DNA from: Lachnospiraceae bacterium UBA3401
GTDB lineage: Bacteria; Bacillota; Clostridia; Lachnospirales; Lachnospiraceae
Direction of reading: 5' to 3'
Length of the DNA stretch: 46,421 nt
Assembly (NCBI GenBank): GCA_002358575.1
Contig: DEPD01000027.1
Location: 16,177 to 62,597 of the forward strand
A model generated the notes under the pieces. The model saw only the letters and a list, made by a program, of their open reading frames with translations. It did not search any database and was not told where the DNA came from. Made by a program: the position numbers and the translations under genes. The first letter of the stretch is position 1. The number at the start of each line of letters is the position of its first letter. This document shows positions 30,686 to 40,000 of this stretch, piece after piece.

Positions 30686-30820
30686 ATGAAAATGCATAGT
30701 AGGATTGTGGAAGAGGTAATTGCCACACTACACCCAGAGAACAGCGAAGTATTTATGCTGTCTGTCAGATGCAGACATAAGCTTGCTGTAAGAAATACTG
30801 ATTTACAAAAAACACTTTAG
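30686..30820 (+). CDS. Very small protein (44 aa)
   Basis: The ATG at 30686 opens MKMHSRIVEEVIATLHPENS and ends NTDLQKTL. There is no strong ribosome site. The frame covers the gap between the immunity-like row and the next terminator. Weakly supported. Confidence 0.3.
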   Translation: MKMHSRIVEEVIATLHPENSEVFMLSVRCRHKLAVRNTDLQKTL

Positions 30821-30847
30821 AAAGTTATCTTTCGGAGGTGCTTTTTT
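30811..30847 (+). terminator. Rho-independent terminator before the scaffold gene
   Basis: CACTTTAGAAAG pairs with CTTTCGGAGGTG (two wobbles and about two mismatches) around TTAT, then CTTTTTTT. It separates the accessory row from the capsid genes; a promoter must then follow, or read-through occurs. Confidence 0.65.
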
Positions 30848-30894
30848 TATGCCTTTTTCTGGCAGGCGTAAAAGAACGGAAGAAAGGAGAAAAA

Positions 30895-31491
30895 ATGAAG
30901 AAAGAAGAATTTGTTGCCCTTGGTATCAGCGAGGAATTAGCCGCCAAAGCGGAAAAAGCTTCACAGGAAGAATTAAAGAGCTATGTGGAAAAGTCAAAGC
31001 ATGATGAAGTTGTGGGGGAAAATAAAACCTTGAAACAGTCTGTTTCTGACCGTGACAAGCAGCTCGACACGCTAAAAGCTGCAAGTGGGGACAACGAAGA
31101 ACTGAAAAAGCAGATTGAGACCATGAAACAACAGAATGCTGAGCAGGAAAAGGCGCACAAGGCAGAATTGGCGCAGCTTCGCCTTGACAACGCCATTGAT
31201 ACAGCCTTAACTGCTGCTGGGGCAAAGAATGGAAAAGCGGTGAAAGCTTTGATTGATGTCTCTAAAGTGAAATTAGGCGAAGATGGCAAATTGTCTGGTT
31301 GGGAGGAACAGTTGGCAGCAGTACAGAAATCAGACGCCTATTTGTTTACAGAGAAGCAGAAAACAAATAATTTCAGAGGATTTCAGCCGGGAGCATCTGG
31401 CGATATAAAACCAGATACCAAGGTTGATATGTCTAAAATGACCTATGAAGAGCTGACAGCTTACATTGAAAATAACCTTGATGCCCAGTAA
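30895..31491 (+). CDS. Capsid scaffold protein (gp20-like)
   Basis: A 198-aa scaffold of the phage minor structural protein GP20 type. The ATG at 30895 follows GAAAGGAG. The centre (about residues 35-110) is a long coiled coil (NEELKKQIETMKQQNAEQEK), preceded by LGISEELAAKAEKAS and followed by the ALTAAGAKNGKAVKALID motif typical of the family. It guides assembly of the major capsid encoded next. Confidence 0.9.
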   Translation: MKKEEFVALGISEELAAKAEKASQEELKSYVEKSKHDEVVGENKTLKQSVSDRDKQLDTLKAASGDNEELKKQIETMKQQNAEQEKAHKAELAQLRLDNAIDTALTAAGAKNGKAVKALIDVSKVKLGEDGKLSGWEEQLAAVQKSDAYLFTEKQKTNNFRGFQPGASGDIKPDTKVDMSKMTYEELTAYIENNLDAQ

Positions 31492-31522
31492 TAAAGTTTT
31501 TTCAGAAAGGAAGGATTAACAG

Positions 31523-32643
31523 ATGGCAAAATTTGATTCAAAGAGTTTTAATGAAAGAGCATTTGGAAAATATATGTCCGCAGTTCCAAATGTAAAATTG
31601 AATAAACTGAGAGAATCCAGAGCGATTGTCGGTGATGCAAGACTGCGGGAAACTTTTAAGAACAACGCCCAGACAGGAACAGTATACGCGACAATTCCAT
31701 ATTTTGGACTTATTTTGGACTTATTGGTGGCAGTTCGCAGAATTATGATAATGTAAATAATTTGCAGTCAGAGACTACCACCACTTTTGAACAAGGTGTG
31801 TTTACCTATGGCAGAATGAACGGCTGGACGGAAGCGGATTTTAGCTATGATGTGACAGGTGGCGTAGATTTTATGGCAAATGTCAGAAACCAGATCAATA
31901 CTTATTGGAATGGTGATGACCAAAATACATTCCTTGCAATCCTAAAAGGTATTTTCAGCATGGCATCTACAGGAAAAGGGGCAGTTAAGACAGCAAATGC
32001 AGAGTTTGTGGAACAGCATACGTTCGATATTAGTGCGCCTGAAGGCGGGGACACTACAGAAGGTATGTGCATGAGTGCTACAACACTAAACAGTGCGATT
32101 CAGAAACCATGTGGGGACAACAAGCATCGGTTTTCCTTAGTAATCTGTCACAGTGTAGTTTCAACGAATCTGGAAAATTTAAAATTAATTGCTTATCTAA
32201 AATATACAGATGCAGAAGGGATTGAACGTGATCTTGGAATGGCGACATGGAATGGTAGACTGGTTCTTATTGACGATTCCATGCCAGCAGAAGTTATTCG
32301 GGCTGTAGAAGACACAGATGACGTGACAGGACATGGAGCGTATACAGTGTATACAACTTACATTTTGGGCGAAGGTGCTATTGGATTTGAAGATGTTGGG
32401 GTTAAAGTGCCTTATGAGATGGTCCGTGAGGCAAAAACAAGAGGTGGACAGGACACACTTATATCGAGAAAGCGCCATGCCGTAAGTGTTGCGGGTATTT
32501 CTTACCTAAGGGCTTCACAGGCGACAAACAGCCCAACCAATGCAGAACTGGAAAAGGAAGAAAATTGGTCGCTGGTAAATGATGATAAGAAAGCAATTGA
32601 ACATAAGGCAGTACCAATCGCCCGCATTATATCGAGAGGATAA
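31523..32643 (+). pseudogene. Major capsid protein gene broken by an 11-bp tandem duplication
   Basis: The start at 31523 (GAAAGGAAGG upstream) gives MAKFDSKSFNERAFGKYMSA, matching the gp13-like coat protein family. After IPYFGLI the frame is lost: TTTTGGACTTA occurs at 31702-31712 and again at 31713-31723. Removing one unit restores PYFGLIGGSSQNYDNVNNLQ, joined to SETTTTFEQGVFTYGRMNGW and TGGVDFMANVRNQINTYW, up to IISRG at TAA 32641. The full protein would be about 369 aa. As written, no full-length coat protein can be made, so the phage cannot form normal heads unless the duplication is lost or suppressed. Confidence 0.88.
31702..31723 (+). repeat. 11-bp tandem duplication in the capsid gene
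   Basis: Two perfect copies of TTTTGGACTTA. Its length (11) shifts the frame by two bases. Such a repeat can be gained or lost by replication slippage, so the mutation is in principle reversible. Confidence 0.92.
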
Positions 32644-32661
32644 TAAAAGGAAGGTGGCACT

Positions 32662-33051
32662 ATGCTAGACATGGTGAAAGAACGACTTGAATCGTTTGGC
32701 TGTGTTTTAAATGCTGGTGATGAAGCTTTGATAACCTTCTCTGTGCAAAAGGTTGAGAATACCGTAAAAAATGACTGCAACGTTCTTTCTGTGCCAGAGG
32801 GTTTGATAAATGTTGCAACCGATATGGCGGTAGGTGAATTTCTGATGGCAAAGAAAACTTTTTCACCAGACGATATTGCAGGATTGAATCTGGACTTTGC
32901 GGTAAAGCAGATACAGGTAGGTGACACCAATACCGTGTTTGCAACCGGAGAGGCAAGCATGACACCAGAACAGAGGCTTAACAATTTGATTACCCATTTG
33001 TTGACACGTGGGCGAGATGAATTTTCCAATTACAGAAAACTGAGGTGGTAA
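32662..33051 (+). CDS. Head-tail connector protein (gp6/gp15-like)
   Basis: A 129-aa helical connector starting MLDMVKERLESFGCVLNAGD, with INVATDMAVGEFLMAKKTF and a LITHLLTRGRDEF end. It corresponds to the YqbG / head completion type of adaptor that sits under the portal. The start at 32662 follows GGAAGGTGG. Order after the coat gene is as expected. Confidence 0.75.
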   Translation: MLDMVKERLESFGCVLNAGDEALITFSVQKVENTVKNDCNVLSVPEGLINVATDMAVGEFLMAKKTFSPDDIAGLNLDFAVKQIQVGDTNTVFATGEASMTPEQRLNNLITHLLTRGRDEFSNYRKLRW

Positions 33052-33053
33052 AG

Positions 33054-33440
33054 GTGATAAGTGATGCAATCAAACAAGCGCGGGAAATGGCTAGGGCAGC
33101 ACTAGAGCAGACATATGAAGGGCGATGCACTATCATTGAATATCAGGACGTAATAGAGGAAAAAACAAAGCTGTCACATGAGAAGGAAGTTATTGTATTA
33201 GAGGACAAACCTTGTAAACTTTCCTTTGAAAAGATAGACGCTGCTGTACAGACCGAGACAGCAGCGTCAGTTTCACAAAGTATTAAATTGTTTATTGCAC
33301 CAGAAATTAGAGTGAGCAGCGGTTCAAAAATTATTGTCACACAGAATGGGCTAACAGAGGAGTATTCTGCAAGTGGAAAGCCAGCAATGTATTTTACACA
33401 TCAAGAAATCTTGTTAAAACTGTTAAGGGGGTGGACCTGA
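33054..33440 (+). CDS. Head closure protein
   Basis: A 128-aa protein read from a GTG at 33054 (GAGGTGG six bases upstream); another GTG at 33045 is possible. It is a beta-rich small protein with RCTIIEYQDVIEEKTKLSHE and SIKLFIAPEIRVSSGSKI, matching the layout of SPP1 gp16/YqbH-like stoppers. It ends at TGA overlapping the next start. Confidence 0.7.
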   Translation: MISDAIKQAREMARAALEQTYEGRCTIIEYQDVIEEKTKLSHEKEVIVLEDKPCKLSFEKIDAAVQTETAASVSQSIKLFIAPEIRVSSGSKIIVTQNGLTEEYSASGKPAMYFTHQEILLKLLRGWT

Positions 33441-33916
33441 TGGGGAGAATGGGGAATTTTACTGCTTCTGATTTGAAAAGACTTCAAAATCAATTAAATA
33501 AAATTCAAACGGGAAATGCGGGGGCTTTTGCAGAGTCGTGTGCAAAAGAACTTGCTGCGCGGCTGCTTGTTAAAGTCATAAAGCGTACACCAATAGGGGA
33601 TTACTCAGGAAATTCTTATACTTGTGAATCAAAACAACAACATAAAGGACATAAAGAAAATGGCAAGAAGGGTGGTACCTTAAGAAGGGGCTGGACCATT
33701 GAGGAAATCAAGAAAGAAGGTAGCGTTTATAAAGTAGATGTTATCAATAATACAGAATATGTGTCCTATGTGGAATGTGGATATAGAACAGCCAATCATA
33801 AGGGGTGGGTTCAAGGGCATTTTATGCTTACTATATCGGAACAGGAACTTCAAGAAATTGCATCAAGAGTATTGGAAAATGAAATTAAGAAGTATTTGGT
33901 GGAGTGCATGAAATGA
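33440..33916 (+). CDS. Tail completion protein, HK97 gp10-like
   Basis: A 158-aa protein. It shows TASDLKRLQNQLNKI, AKELAARLLVKVIKRTPIGD and YVSYVECGYRTANHKGWVQG, the signature of HK97 gp10-type neck proteins (polymer ring at the head-tail joint). The ATG at 33440 overlaps the previous stop. It is followed by an ATGA-coupled tail terminator gene. Confidence 0.85.
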   Translation: MGRMGNFTASDLKRLQNQLNKIQTGNAGAFAESCAKELAARLLVKVIKRTPIGDYSGNSYTCESKQQHKGHKENGKKGGTLRRGWTIEEIKKEGSVYKVDVINNTEYVSYVECGYRTANHKGWVQGHFMLTISEQELQEIASRVLENEIKKYLVECMK

Positions 33917-34350
33917 TAAATTCAATAATTAGTTCTATCAGCATTGCATTGAATGCTGAATTTGGTGATCGTTATAAAAATTATAAGGAAGAAAAAAAGC
34001 AGGATTTAGAAGAACCCTGTTTTTTTATTCAGTGTTTGAATTCAACACAAAGATTATTTTTAAACAAACGATATTTTAAGAAAAATCAGTTTTGTATTCA
34101 GTATTTTCCAGAGACAAGCAATAAAAACGAAGAATGTCTTGCAGTGGCAGAGCGTCTTTTAGAGTGTCTTGAATGCTTAACAGTAAACAGTGACTTGGTG
34201 ATGGGTACAAAAATGTATTATGAAGTGGTAGATAATATTTTGCATTTTTTTGTTAACTACGATATGTTTGTCTACAAGATTGCTGAAACCATGCCAACTA
34301 TGCAAAAGGTTTCAACAAAAACTTCTGTGAAAGGACAGGTGATAAAATGA
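33913..34350 (+). CDS. Tail terminator protein
   Basis: A 145-aa protein of the DUF6838-like tail terminator type: MINSIISSISIALNAEFGDR, FFIQCLNSTQRLFLNKRYFK and MFVYKIAETMPTMQ. It caps the tail after polymerisation. The ATG at 33913 overlaps the previous stop. Confidence 0.78.
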   Translation: MINSIISSISIALNAEFGDRYKNYKEEKKQDLEEPCFFIQCLNSTQRLFLNKRYFKKNQFCIQYFPETSNKNEECLAVAERLLECLECLTVNSDLVMGTKMYYEVVDNILHFFVNYDMFVYKIAETMPTMQKVSTKTSVKGQVIK

Positions 34351-34553
34351 CAAAAAAGAAAAAAGCTGTGGAAACAGTTTCAGAGACGACAAGGGCAGCA
34401 GAAAACAAGTTTTCAAAAGAACAGTTGCTTATGTCTGAACGTTTTAGGGATAGAAGGGATATTGCAGATGCCCTTCTTGATGATGGAGTGCTGTATACAG
34501 TGAGAGATGTAGAACAAAAGGTTGAAAACTATATGAAAGGTAAGGTGAAGTAG
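34347..34553 (+). CDS. Small tail-region protein (68 aa)
   Basis: It starts MTKKKKAVETVSETTRAAEN with a very basic N-terminus and a helical FSKEQLLMSERFRDRRDIAD part, then LLDDGVLYTVRDVEQKVENY. Genes of this size and form lie between terminator and sheath in PBSX-like prophages. It overlaps the previous gene by ATGA. No precise role known. Confidence 0.7.
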   Translation: MTKKKKAVETVSETTRAAENKFSKEQLLMSERFRDRRDIADALLDDGVLYTVRDVEQKVENYMKGKVK

Positions 34554-35864
34554 ATGGCTTTAGGAGGAGGTACATTTTTAGTACAGAACAAGGAGCTGCC
34601 AGGAACATATATCAATTTTGTTTCGGCTGCGTCTGCAAGTGCAACACTTTCCGATAGGGGGATTGCAACAATGCCTCTTGAGATGGACTGGGGCATATCA
34701 GGGGAAATATTTGAAGTGACAAATGAAGATTTTCAGAAAAACAGCAGAGATATTTTTGGATACGAATATACCAGTGATAAATTGAAAGGACTCAGAGATT
34801 TGTTTTTAAACACAAGAGTTTTTTATGGGTATCGTCTGAATGGAAATGGAAAAAAAGCAGCGAATGCACTTGCAGAAGCGTTGCATTCAGGGATTCGTGG
34901 AAATGACTTGAAAGTAGTAATTGAGATAAATGCAGACAATGATGCCCTGTTTGATGTGAAGACGATACTGGGGACAGCAGTAGTTGATGAGCAGACTGTC
35001 TCAAAGGCAGAGGAACTTGTTTGCAACAAGTTTGTGAAGTGGAAGTCTGATATTGTATTGGAAGCGTCAGCAGGGATTCCTTTATCAGGTGGCGAGAACG
35101 GAGAAATAAGTGGAGCAGATCATCAAATGTATTTAGACAAGGTTGAGTCATATACATTTAATGTGATGGGAGTTGCGGTGACAGATGATATCACAAAATC
35201 ATTGTATACAGCATTTAATAAGCGTCTGCGTGATGAGATGGGAGTAAAGTTCCAGCTTGTTCTTTATGATTATGCAAAAGCTGATTATTTAGGTGTTATT
35301 AGTGTGAACAATAAAGTTTTAGATGATGGATGGAGCGAAGCAGCGCTTGTGCATTGGGTGACAGGTGCCACGGCTGGGTGTGCAGTTAATAAGAGTAACC
35401 AGAATAAGAAGTATGATGGCAATTTTGTTGTAGAAACTCCATATACGCAGAGTCAATTAAAAGAGGCTATTAAGGCAGGAAAGTTTACATTTCATATGGT
35501 AGGGGCAGATATCAGAGTTTTGGAGGATATCAATACTATGGTTACAACTTCTGATACACAGGGAGATATTTTTAAGGACAATCAGACAATTAGAGTGATT
35601 GACCAGATTGGCAATGATATTGCAGTACTTTTCAATACAAAATATCTTGGCGTTGTCCCGAATGATGCTGCGGGGCGGATTTCTCTTTGGTCTGATATTG
35701 TCAAACACCATGAACAACTTCAGGAAATTAGAGCAATTGAAAATTTCTCTGATGCAGATGTGACAGTGGAGCAAGGCAGTACAAAGAAGTCCGTTGTTGT
35801 CACGGATTTAGTAACTGTTGTAAATGCTATGAGTAAGCTATATATGAATGTCACAATAATGTAA
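34554..35864 (+). CDS. Contractile tail sheath protein (XkdK-like)
   Basis: A 436-aa sheath subunit; this shows that the phage has a contractile (myovirus) tail. It begins ALGGGTFLVQNKELPGTYIN (usual family start) and has DRGIATMPLEMDWG, the central insertion domain, and DNQTIRVIDQIGNDIAVLFN near the C-terminus, as in XkdK. Length is normal and no break is seen. Confidence 0.93.
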   Translation: MALGGGTFLVQNKELPGTYINFVSAASASATLSDRGIATMPLEMDWGISGEIFEVTNEDFQKNSRDIFGYEYTSDKLKGLRDLFLNTRVFYGYRLNGNGKKAANALAEALHSGIRGNDLKVVIEINADNDALFDVKTILGTAVVDEQTVSKAEELVCNKFVKWKSDIVLEASAGIPLSGGENGEISGADHQMYLDKVESYTFNVMGVAVTDDITKSLYTAFNKRLRDEMGVKFQLVLYDYAKADYLGVISVNNKVLDDGWSEAALVHWVTGATAGCAVNKSNQNKKYDGNFVVETPYTQSQLKEAIKAGKFTFHMVGADIRVLEDINTMVTTSDTQGDIFKDNQTIRVIDQIGNDIAVLFNTKYLGVVPNDAAGRISLWSDIVKHHEQLQEIRAIENFSDADVTVEQGSTKKSVVVTDLVTVVNAMSKLYMNVTIM

Positions 35865-35881
35865 GAAAGGAGTGAAATAAA

Positions 35882-36364
35882 ATGAATGGTAATGTGGTAA
35901 TGAAAGCCAAAGATACCGTGTTTGCAAGTCTAGCAGAGTGTTTTGTAACAATTGGAACACGCCGTTATAATTTTATGCAGGCAATCAATCTTGAGGCAAA
36001 GTTTGAAAAGAATAAGACAGAGGTTCCAATCCTTGGCAAGACAGGAAAGGGAAATAAGGCAACTGGATGGAAGGGTACAGGAAGCGCTACATTTCATTAT
36101 AATACGTCTATATTTCGACAGATGATGCTTCAGTACAAGGAAACAGGGGAAGATATCTATTTTGAGATTCAGATTTCCAATGAGGATAAGACCTCAGCAG
36201 TAGGACGCCAGACTATGATTTTAATGGATTGTAATATTGATGGTGGAATTCTTGCAAAGTTTGATGCAGATGGAGAATATTTGGAGGAAGATATGGATTT
36301 CACCTTTGAGGATTTCAAGATGCCTGAAACATTTAAAGACTTGGAAGGTTTTTTGACGAACTAA
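35882..36364 (+). CDS. Tail tube protein (XkdM-like)
   Basis: A 160-aa tube protein. It carries MKAKDTVFASLAECFVTIG, RRYNFMQAINLEAKFEKNK and GKGNKATGWKGTGSATFHYN, the typical tail-tube core of XkdM-type proteins. The start at 35882 follows AAAGGAGTG. The dispersed repeat copy E lies right after its stop. Confidence 0.92.
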   Translation: MNGNVVMKAKDTVFASLAECFVTIGTRRYNFMQAINLEAKFEKNKTEVPILGKTGKGNKATGWKGTGSATFHYNTSIFRQMMLQYKETGEDIYFEIQISNEDKTSAVGRQTMILMDCNIDGGILAKFDADGEYLEEDMDFTFEDFKMPETFKDLEGFLTN

Positions 36365-36372
36365 GGAGTGTG

Positions 36373-36402
36373 GCGAGTAGGGAAAGTTTTCCCTACTCGA
36401 TT
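36373..36402. repeat. Dispersed repeat, copy E (right hairpin only)
   Basis: GAGTAGGGAAAG pairs with TTTTCCCTACTC, followed by GATTT. It equals the right half of copies A, C and D; the left hairpin is absent. It lies in the tail operon between tube and chaperone genes. Confidence 0.8.
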
Positions 36403-36431
36403 TATCAATAAAGTAGAAGGAGAGTACAAAA

Positions 36432-36863
36432 ATGTCCAGATTTAGCAAATTTATGAGAGAAAACAAAGCTGAAAAAAAGAATGGGTTTTATGCACCGACA
36501 AAATCTCTTTGTGATGAGAACGGAAAACCGCTTGAATGGGAGTTTCGACATATTACATCAAAAGACAATGAAGGATTAAGAGATGAATGTACGATTGAAG
36601 TGCCCATTACAGGAAAGCCGAATGTGTTTCGACCAAAGGTTCTTTCTAGTAAGTATATCAAGAAAATGATTACTGCGTCGGTAGTTCTGCCTGATTTATA
36701 TGATGCAGAATTGCAGGATTCTTATGGGGTAAGTACACCAGAAGATTTGCTATTTGCAATGGTAGATGATCCAGGTGAATATAACGAATTAGCGGCTTTT
36801 GTGCAAAAGTTTCAAGGATTTGATACAACATTTGATGACAAGGTGGAACAAGCAAAAAACTAA
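36432..36863 (+). CDS. Tail assembly chaperone, short form (XkdN-like)
   Basis: A 143-aa protein (MSRFSKFMRENKAEKKNGFY onward) of the XkdN type, which coats the tape measure during tail assembly. The start at 36432 follows GAAGGAGAG. It ends at TAA 36861, immediately after a slippery A AAA AAC at 36854-36860. A -1 shift there fuses it to the next reading frame, as in gpG/gpGT of lambda. Confidence 0.88.
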   Translation: MSRFSKFMRENKAEKKNGFYAPTKSLCDENGKPLEWEFRHITSKDNEGLRDECTIEVPITGKPNVFRPKVLSSKYIKKMITASVVLPDLYDAELQDSYGVSTPEDLLFAMVDDPGEYNELAAFVQKFQGFDTTFDDKVEQAKN

Positions 36864-37063
36864 TAGAAGAAGGGGATGGGGAAGCGAACTTTGCTTACTA
36901 TGCCCTTCTAAAATTACATATTTTACCTTCTGTTTTTCTAGCGATGGAAGAAAGAGAAAAAGCCTTTGTGATAGCTTCCATTAAGTTAAAATTGGAAGAT
37001 GACAAGAAAAAAGAGAAGGAAATGAAGCACCAAACAAGTAAGGGGAAGAAAGGCAGGCGGTGA
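36432..37063 (+). CDS. Tail assembly chaperone, long form made by -1 frameshift
   Basis: After slipping at 36854-36860 the ribosome reads LIEEGDGEANFAYYALLKLH, ILPSVFLAMEEREKAFVIAS and a lysine-rich end (KKKEKEMKH ... KKGRR) to TGA 37061. The extension (about 67 residues) has no start codon or ribosome site of its own. It is helical and charged, like the T part of other chaperones that bind the tape measure. The tape measure gene begins 2 bases after its stop. Confidence 0.85.
36854..36909 (+). promoter_or_regulatory. Programmed -1 frameshift signal
   Basis: The heptamer A AAA AAC (36854-36860) is in the right phase (GCA AAA AAC) and directly followed by TAA TAG. Seven bases later AGAAGGG (36868-36874) can pair with CCCTTCT (36903-36909), with an inner AAGC/GCTT pair, giving the stimulatory stem. 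Confidence 0.85.
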
Positions 37064-37064
37064 T

Positions 37065-40000
37065 ATGGGAAGCATAAGGTCTTCAATTGAATTACAAGAT
37101 AATTTCACCAATGTTTTAATGAATGTTATCAGTGCAGTCAGAATGTCTGCCTCTACAATGGAACAGATGCAGTCAGCGATGAATGGGTCTATTGATACGT
37201 CTGCAATTCAGGGGATACGAGATCAAATAAATCAGGCGACAATAGCGACACAACAGTTGGTTGCTGCAATGCGGAATATGTCAGCGCCTCAAATACAACA
37301 AACTTCTACTCCAAATTGGGTAAACCAGAGTACAATACAAGTTTCAACCAATACAGGAATACAGCGCTTAACAGATGAAATGAGCTCTTTAAATCAAATG
37401 TCGGGAGAAGTTTTTCGCGGTCAACAACAAATTGACAATCAGGCATTAAATATGAATATATTACCACGAAATGCTTCGTGGGATATTAATGATATCAGCC
37501 AGAGGGTTACAGCGTTATCTCAGCACTTGCAAAATCTGCAAGGATATGATGTGAACCTTTTAGGGAATGATGGAGCAGAACAGATAAGCAGGCAATATGA
37601 AACCATTAGAACGAATATGAACGGTATAATTAACTTGCAGGCGCAGTTAGATCAGGCGATACAAGAGGGAGATGTATCTGGTTTGAATCAGGGATACAAT
37701 CAGTTGAATCAAATGATTGTACAGGTAGAACAGCAGGCAAGAAATACCCAACAAGTATTAAATAGTCTTACAAATATAGAGTGGCATTCTCCTGGTGTAG
37801 AGATATTTACAGGAAATGGAACAGAGCGATTCCAACAGGAAGTTCAGAGTGCAAACAATATGTTAAACACTTTGAATAACACACAGGCATCAATTGCGAC
37901 AAGAGCAGCACAAGTCAATATTTTTCCGCCGAATATGATGGCAGATATAAATAACATGCAGAACCGTTTACAAGCGATACAGACAAGGATTCAGGCAATA
38001 GAAAGCAATCCTGTGAATATGGGAACAGATACAGCAAATGCGGAATTAGAACAGTTGCGTTCACAGCTTTATCAGGCAGTACAAGAACAGGAATCAATGA
38101 ATCGTGCTGTTCAAAATATGGATATCCAAGCAGCAAATCAATCTTATTTGAGATTACAACAGGTCATAGGTGGTACAGAAAGACATATTCGAGACAATGT
38201 GGATGAGCAGGGGAGATTTAATAATACAATTCAGGAAGGAACAGGCAGTGCTGCAGGATTGAAAAGCATAATTGCAAATGTTGTTGATGGTTTTGATGGA
38301 ATGGCAGTTCTTGATAAGGCAAAAAGTTGGATTGAGGATTGTACAGCAGCATTTAACACACAATTAAGTACAAATACACAACTAATTACTGCTTTAACAA
38401 ATATATTAGACAAAGATTATGTGGCACAATTTGAAGTGGATGCTGGTGCTGATACAACAGTAGCAGTTAATGAAATTAATGATATTCAAAATAGAATTGA
38501 TGAAATTGCTGTTCCTGTAACAGCAGAGGAGAAAGCACTAACTACTGCGTATAATGAGATTACAGCAAAGGCGAGCGAGATTCAGGGACGTGGAATTTAT
38601 AGTGATGAGGTTATGATTGCTGGTGCTACTGAATTTACTACGTATTTTTCGGATATAGATGCAATAACAATGATGATGGATACATTGTCAAATTATGCAG
38701 TTGGAATGTCTGGAGGGGGTGCGTTGGATTCTTCTGCCATGATAGGGTATGCTACAGAGCTAGGTGAGATCATGTCTGGCTCATATGAGGCTATAACCAA
38801 TAAAGGATTTGAATTTACAGATGCACAGAAAGCTATTTTTGAGGGGGAGGCATCAAGGCAGCAGATAGTTTCTACCTTGGGGGAAGAATACCTCGAAATG
38901 TCATCTGACATGCAGGCGGCAGCAGTGATTTCACAAGTGATTGGTGAGAAATGGGGCGGATTGTATGAGATAATAAGTAATACTCCTGAGGGAAAAATTA
39001 TTCAGATGAATAATAATTGGAGAAATATGAAGGAGGTTGTAGGTGGACAATTATATCCTTATGTACTTTTGTTTGTGGATGCAATTACTGAGAATTGGGG
39101 AACAATTCAGGTAGTAATCGACGCGATCACACTTGGATTACAATATATGCTTGGATTTTTCTCATGGTTAGTGGAAGGTGCAATTGGTTTCGCACAAGTG
39201 ATAATCGATAACTGGAGCTGGATTAGTCCTATTATTTATGGGATTATTGGGGCTTTGGCGCTATATTATGTTTGGCAGACGTTATGTGCTATAGCAACAG
39301 GGGTTTCGAGTGCAGCACAGGAGATTCTGAATACAGTTATGAGCGCAAATCCTATTATGATAGTAGTATTTGCAATTATCGCTTTAATTGTTTTATTTTA
39401 TGCTGCGGTAGCAGCCGTTAATAAATTTGCGGGAACTTCGATTTCGGCAACAGGGATTATCTGTGGTGCTTTTATGGCTGTAGGAGCTTTTATATTGAAT
39501 GTTATAATTGGAGCGTTAAATGCAATGATTCAAGCAGTATGGTCAAATTTTGTAGAACCTTTTATTGGAATCATTGAATTTGTTCTGAATGTTGCAAATG
39601 GTGGATTTAACAGTTTTGGCGATGCAGTTGCAAATCTGATAGGACAGATTATTTCATGGTTTCTTTCTTTGGGGAAGGTTGTGACAAAGATTGTCGATGC
39701 AATTTTCGGAACGGATTGGACTTCAGGTCTTAACGAACTGCAAAGCAAGGTACTTGAGTGGGGGAAAAATGACAATGCAATTACTTTAGAACGTACAGCA
39801 CCCTCTATAGATTCACGATTTGAATATAACACTGCCTGGGATATTGGTTATTCGTTCGGTGAGGGAATTGATGAAAAAATAGCGAACTTCGATCCTTCTT
39901 TGTTGTTTGGTACTACTGACATTCCTTCTGCAGATGATTACGCAGGTGCATTGACAGCAGGAGAAATCGGAAGCGGCATTGATGATATTTCTGGAAATAC

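Noticed and set aside
30225..30726. Minus-strand frames over the immunity-like genes
   Set aside because: They are His/Ser-rich mirror frames without ribosome sites; the plus-strand genes are coupled by ATGA overlaps.
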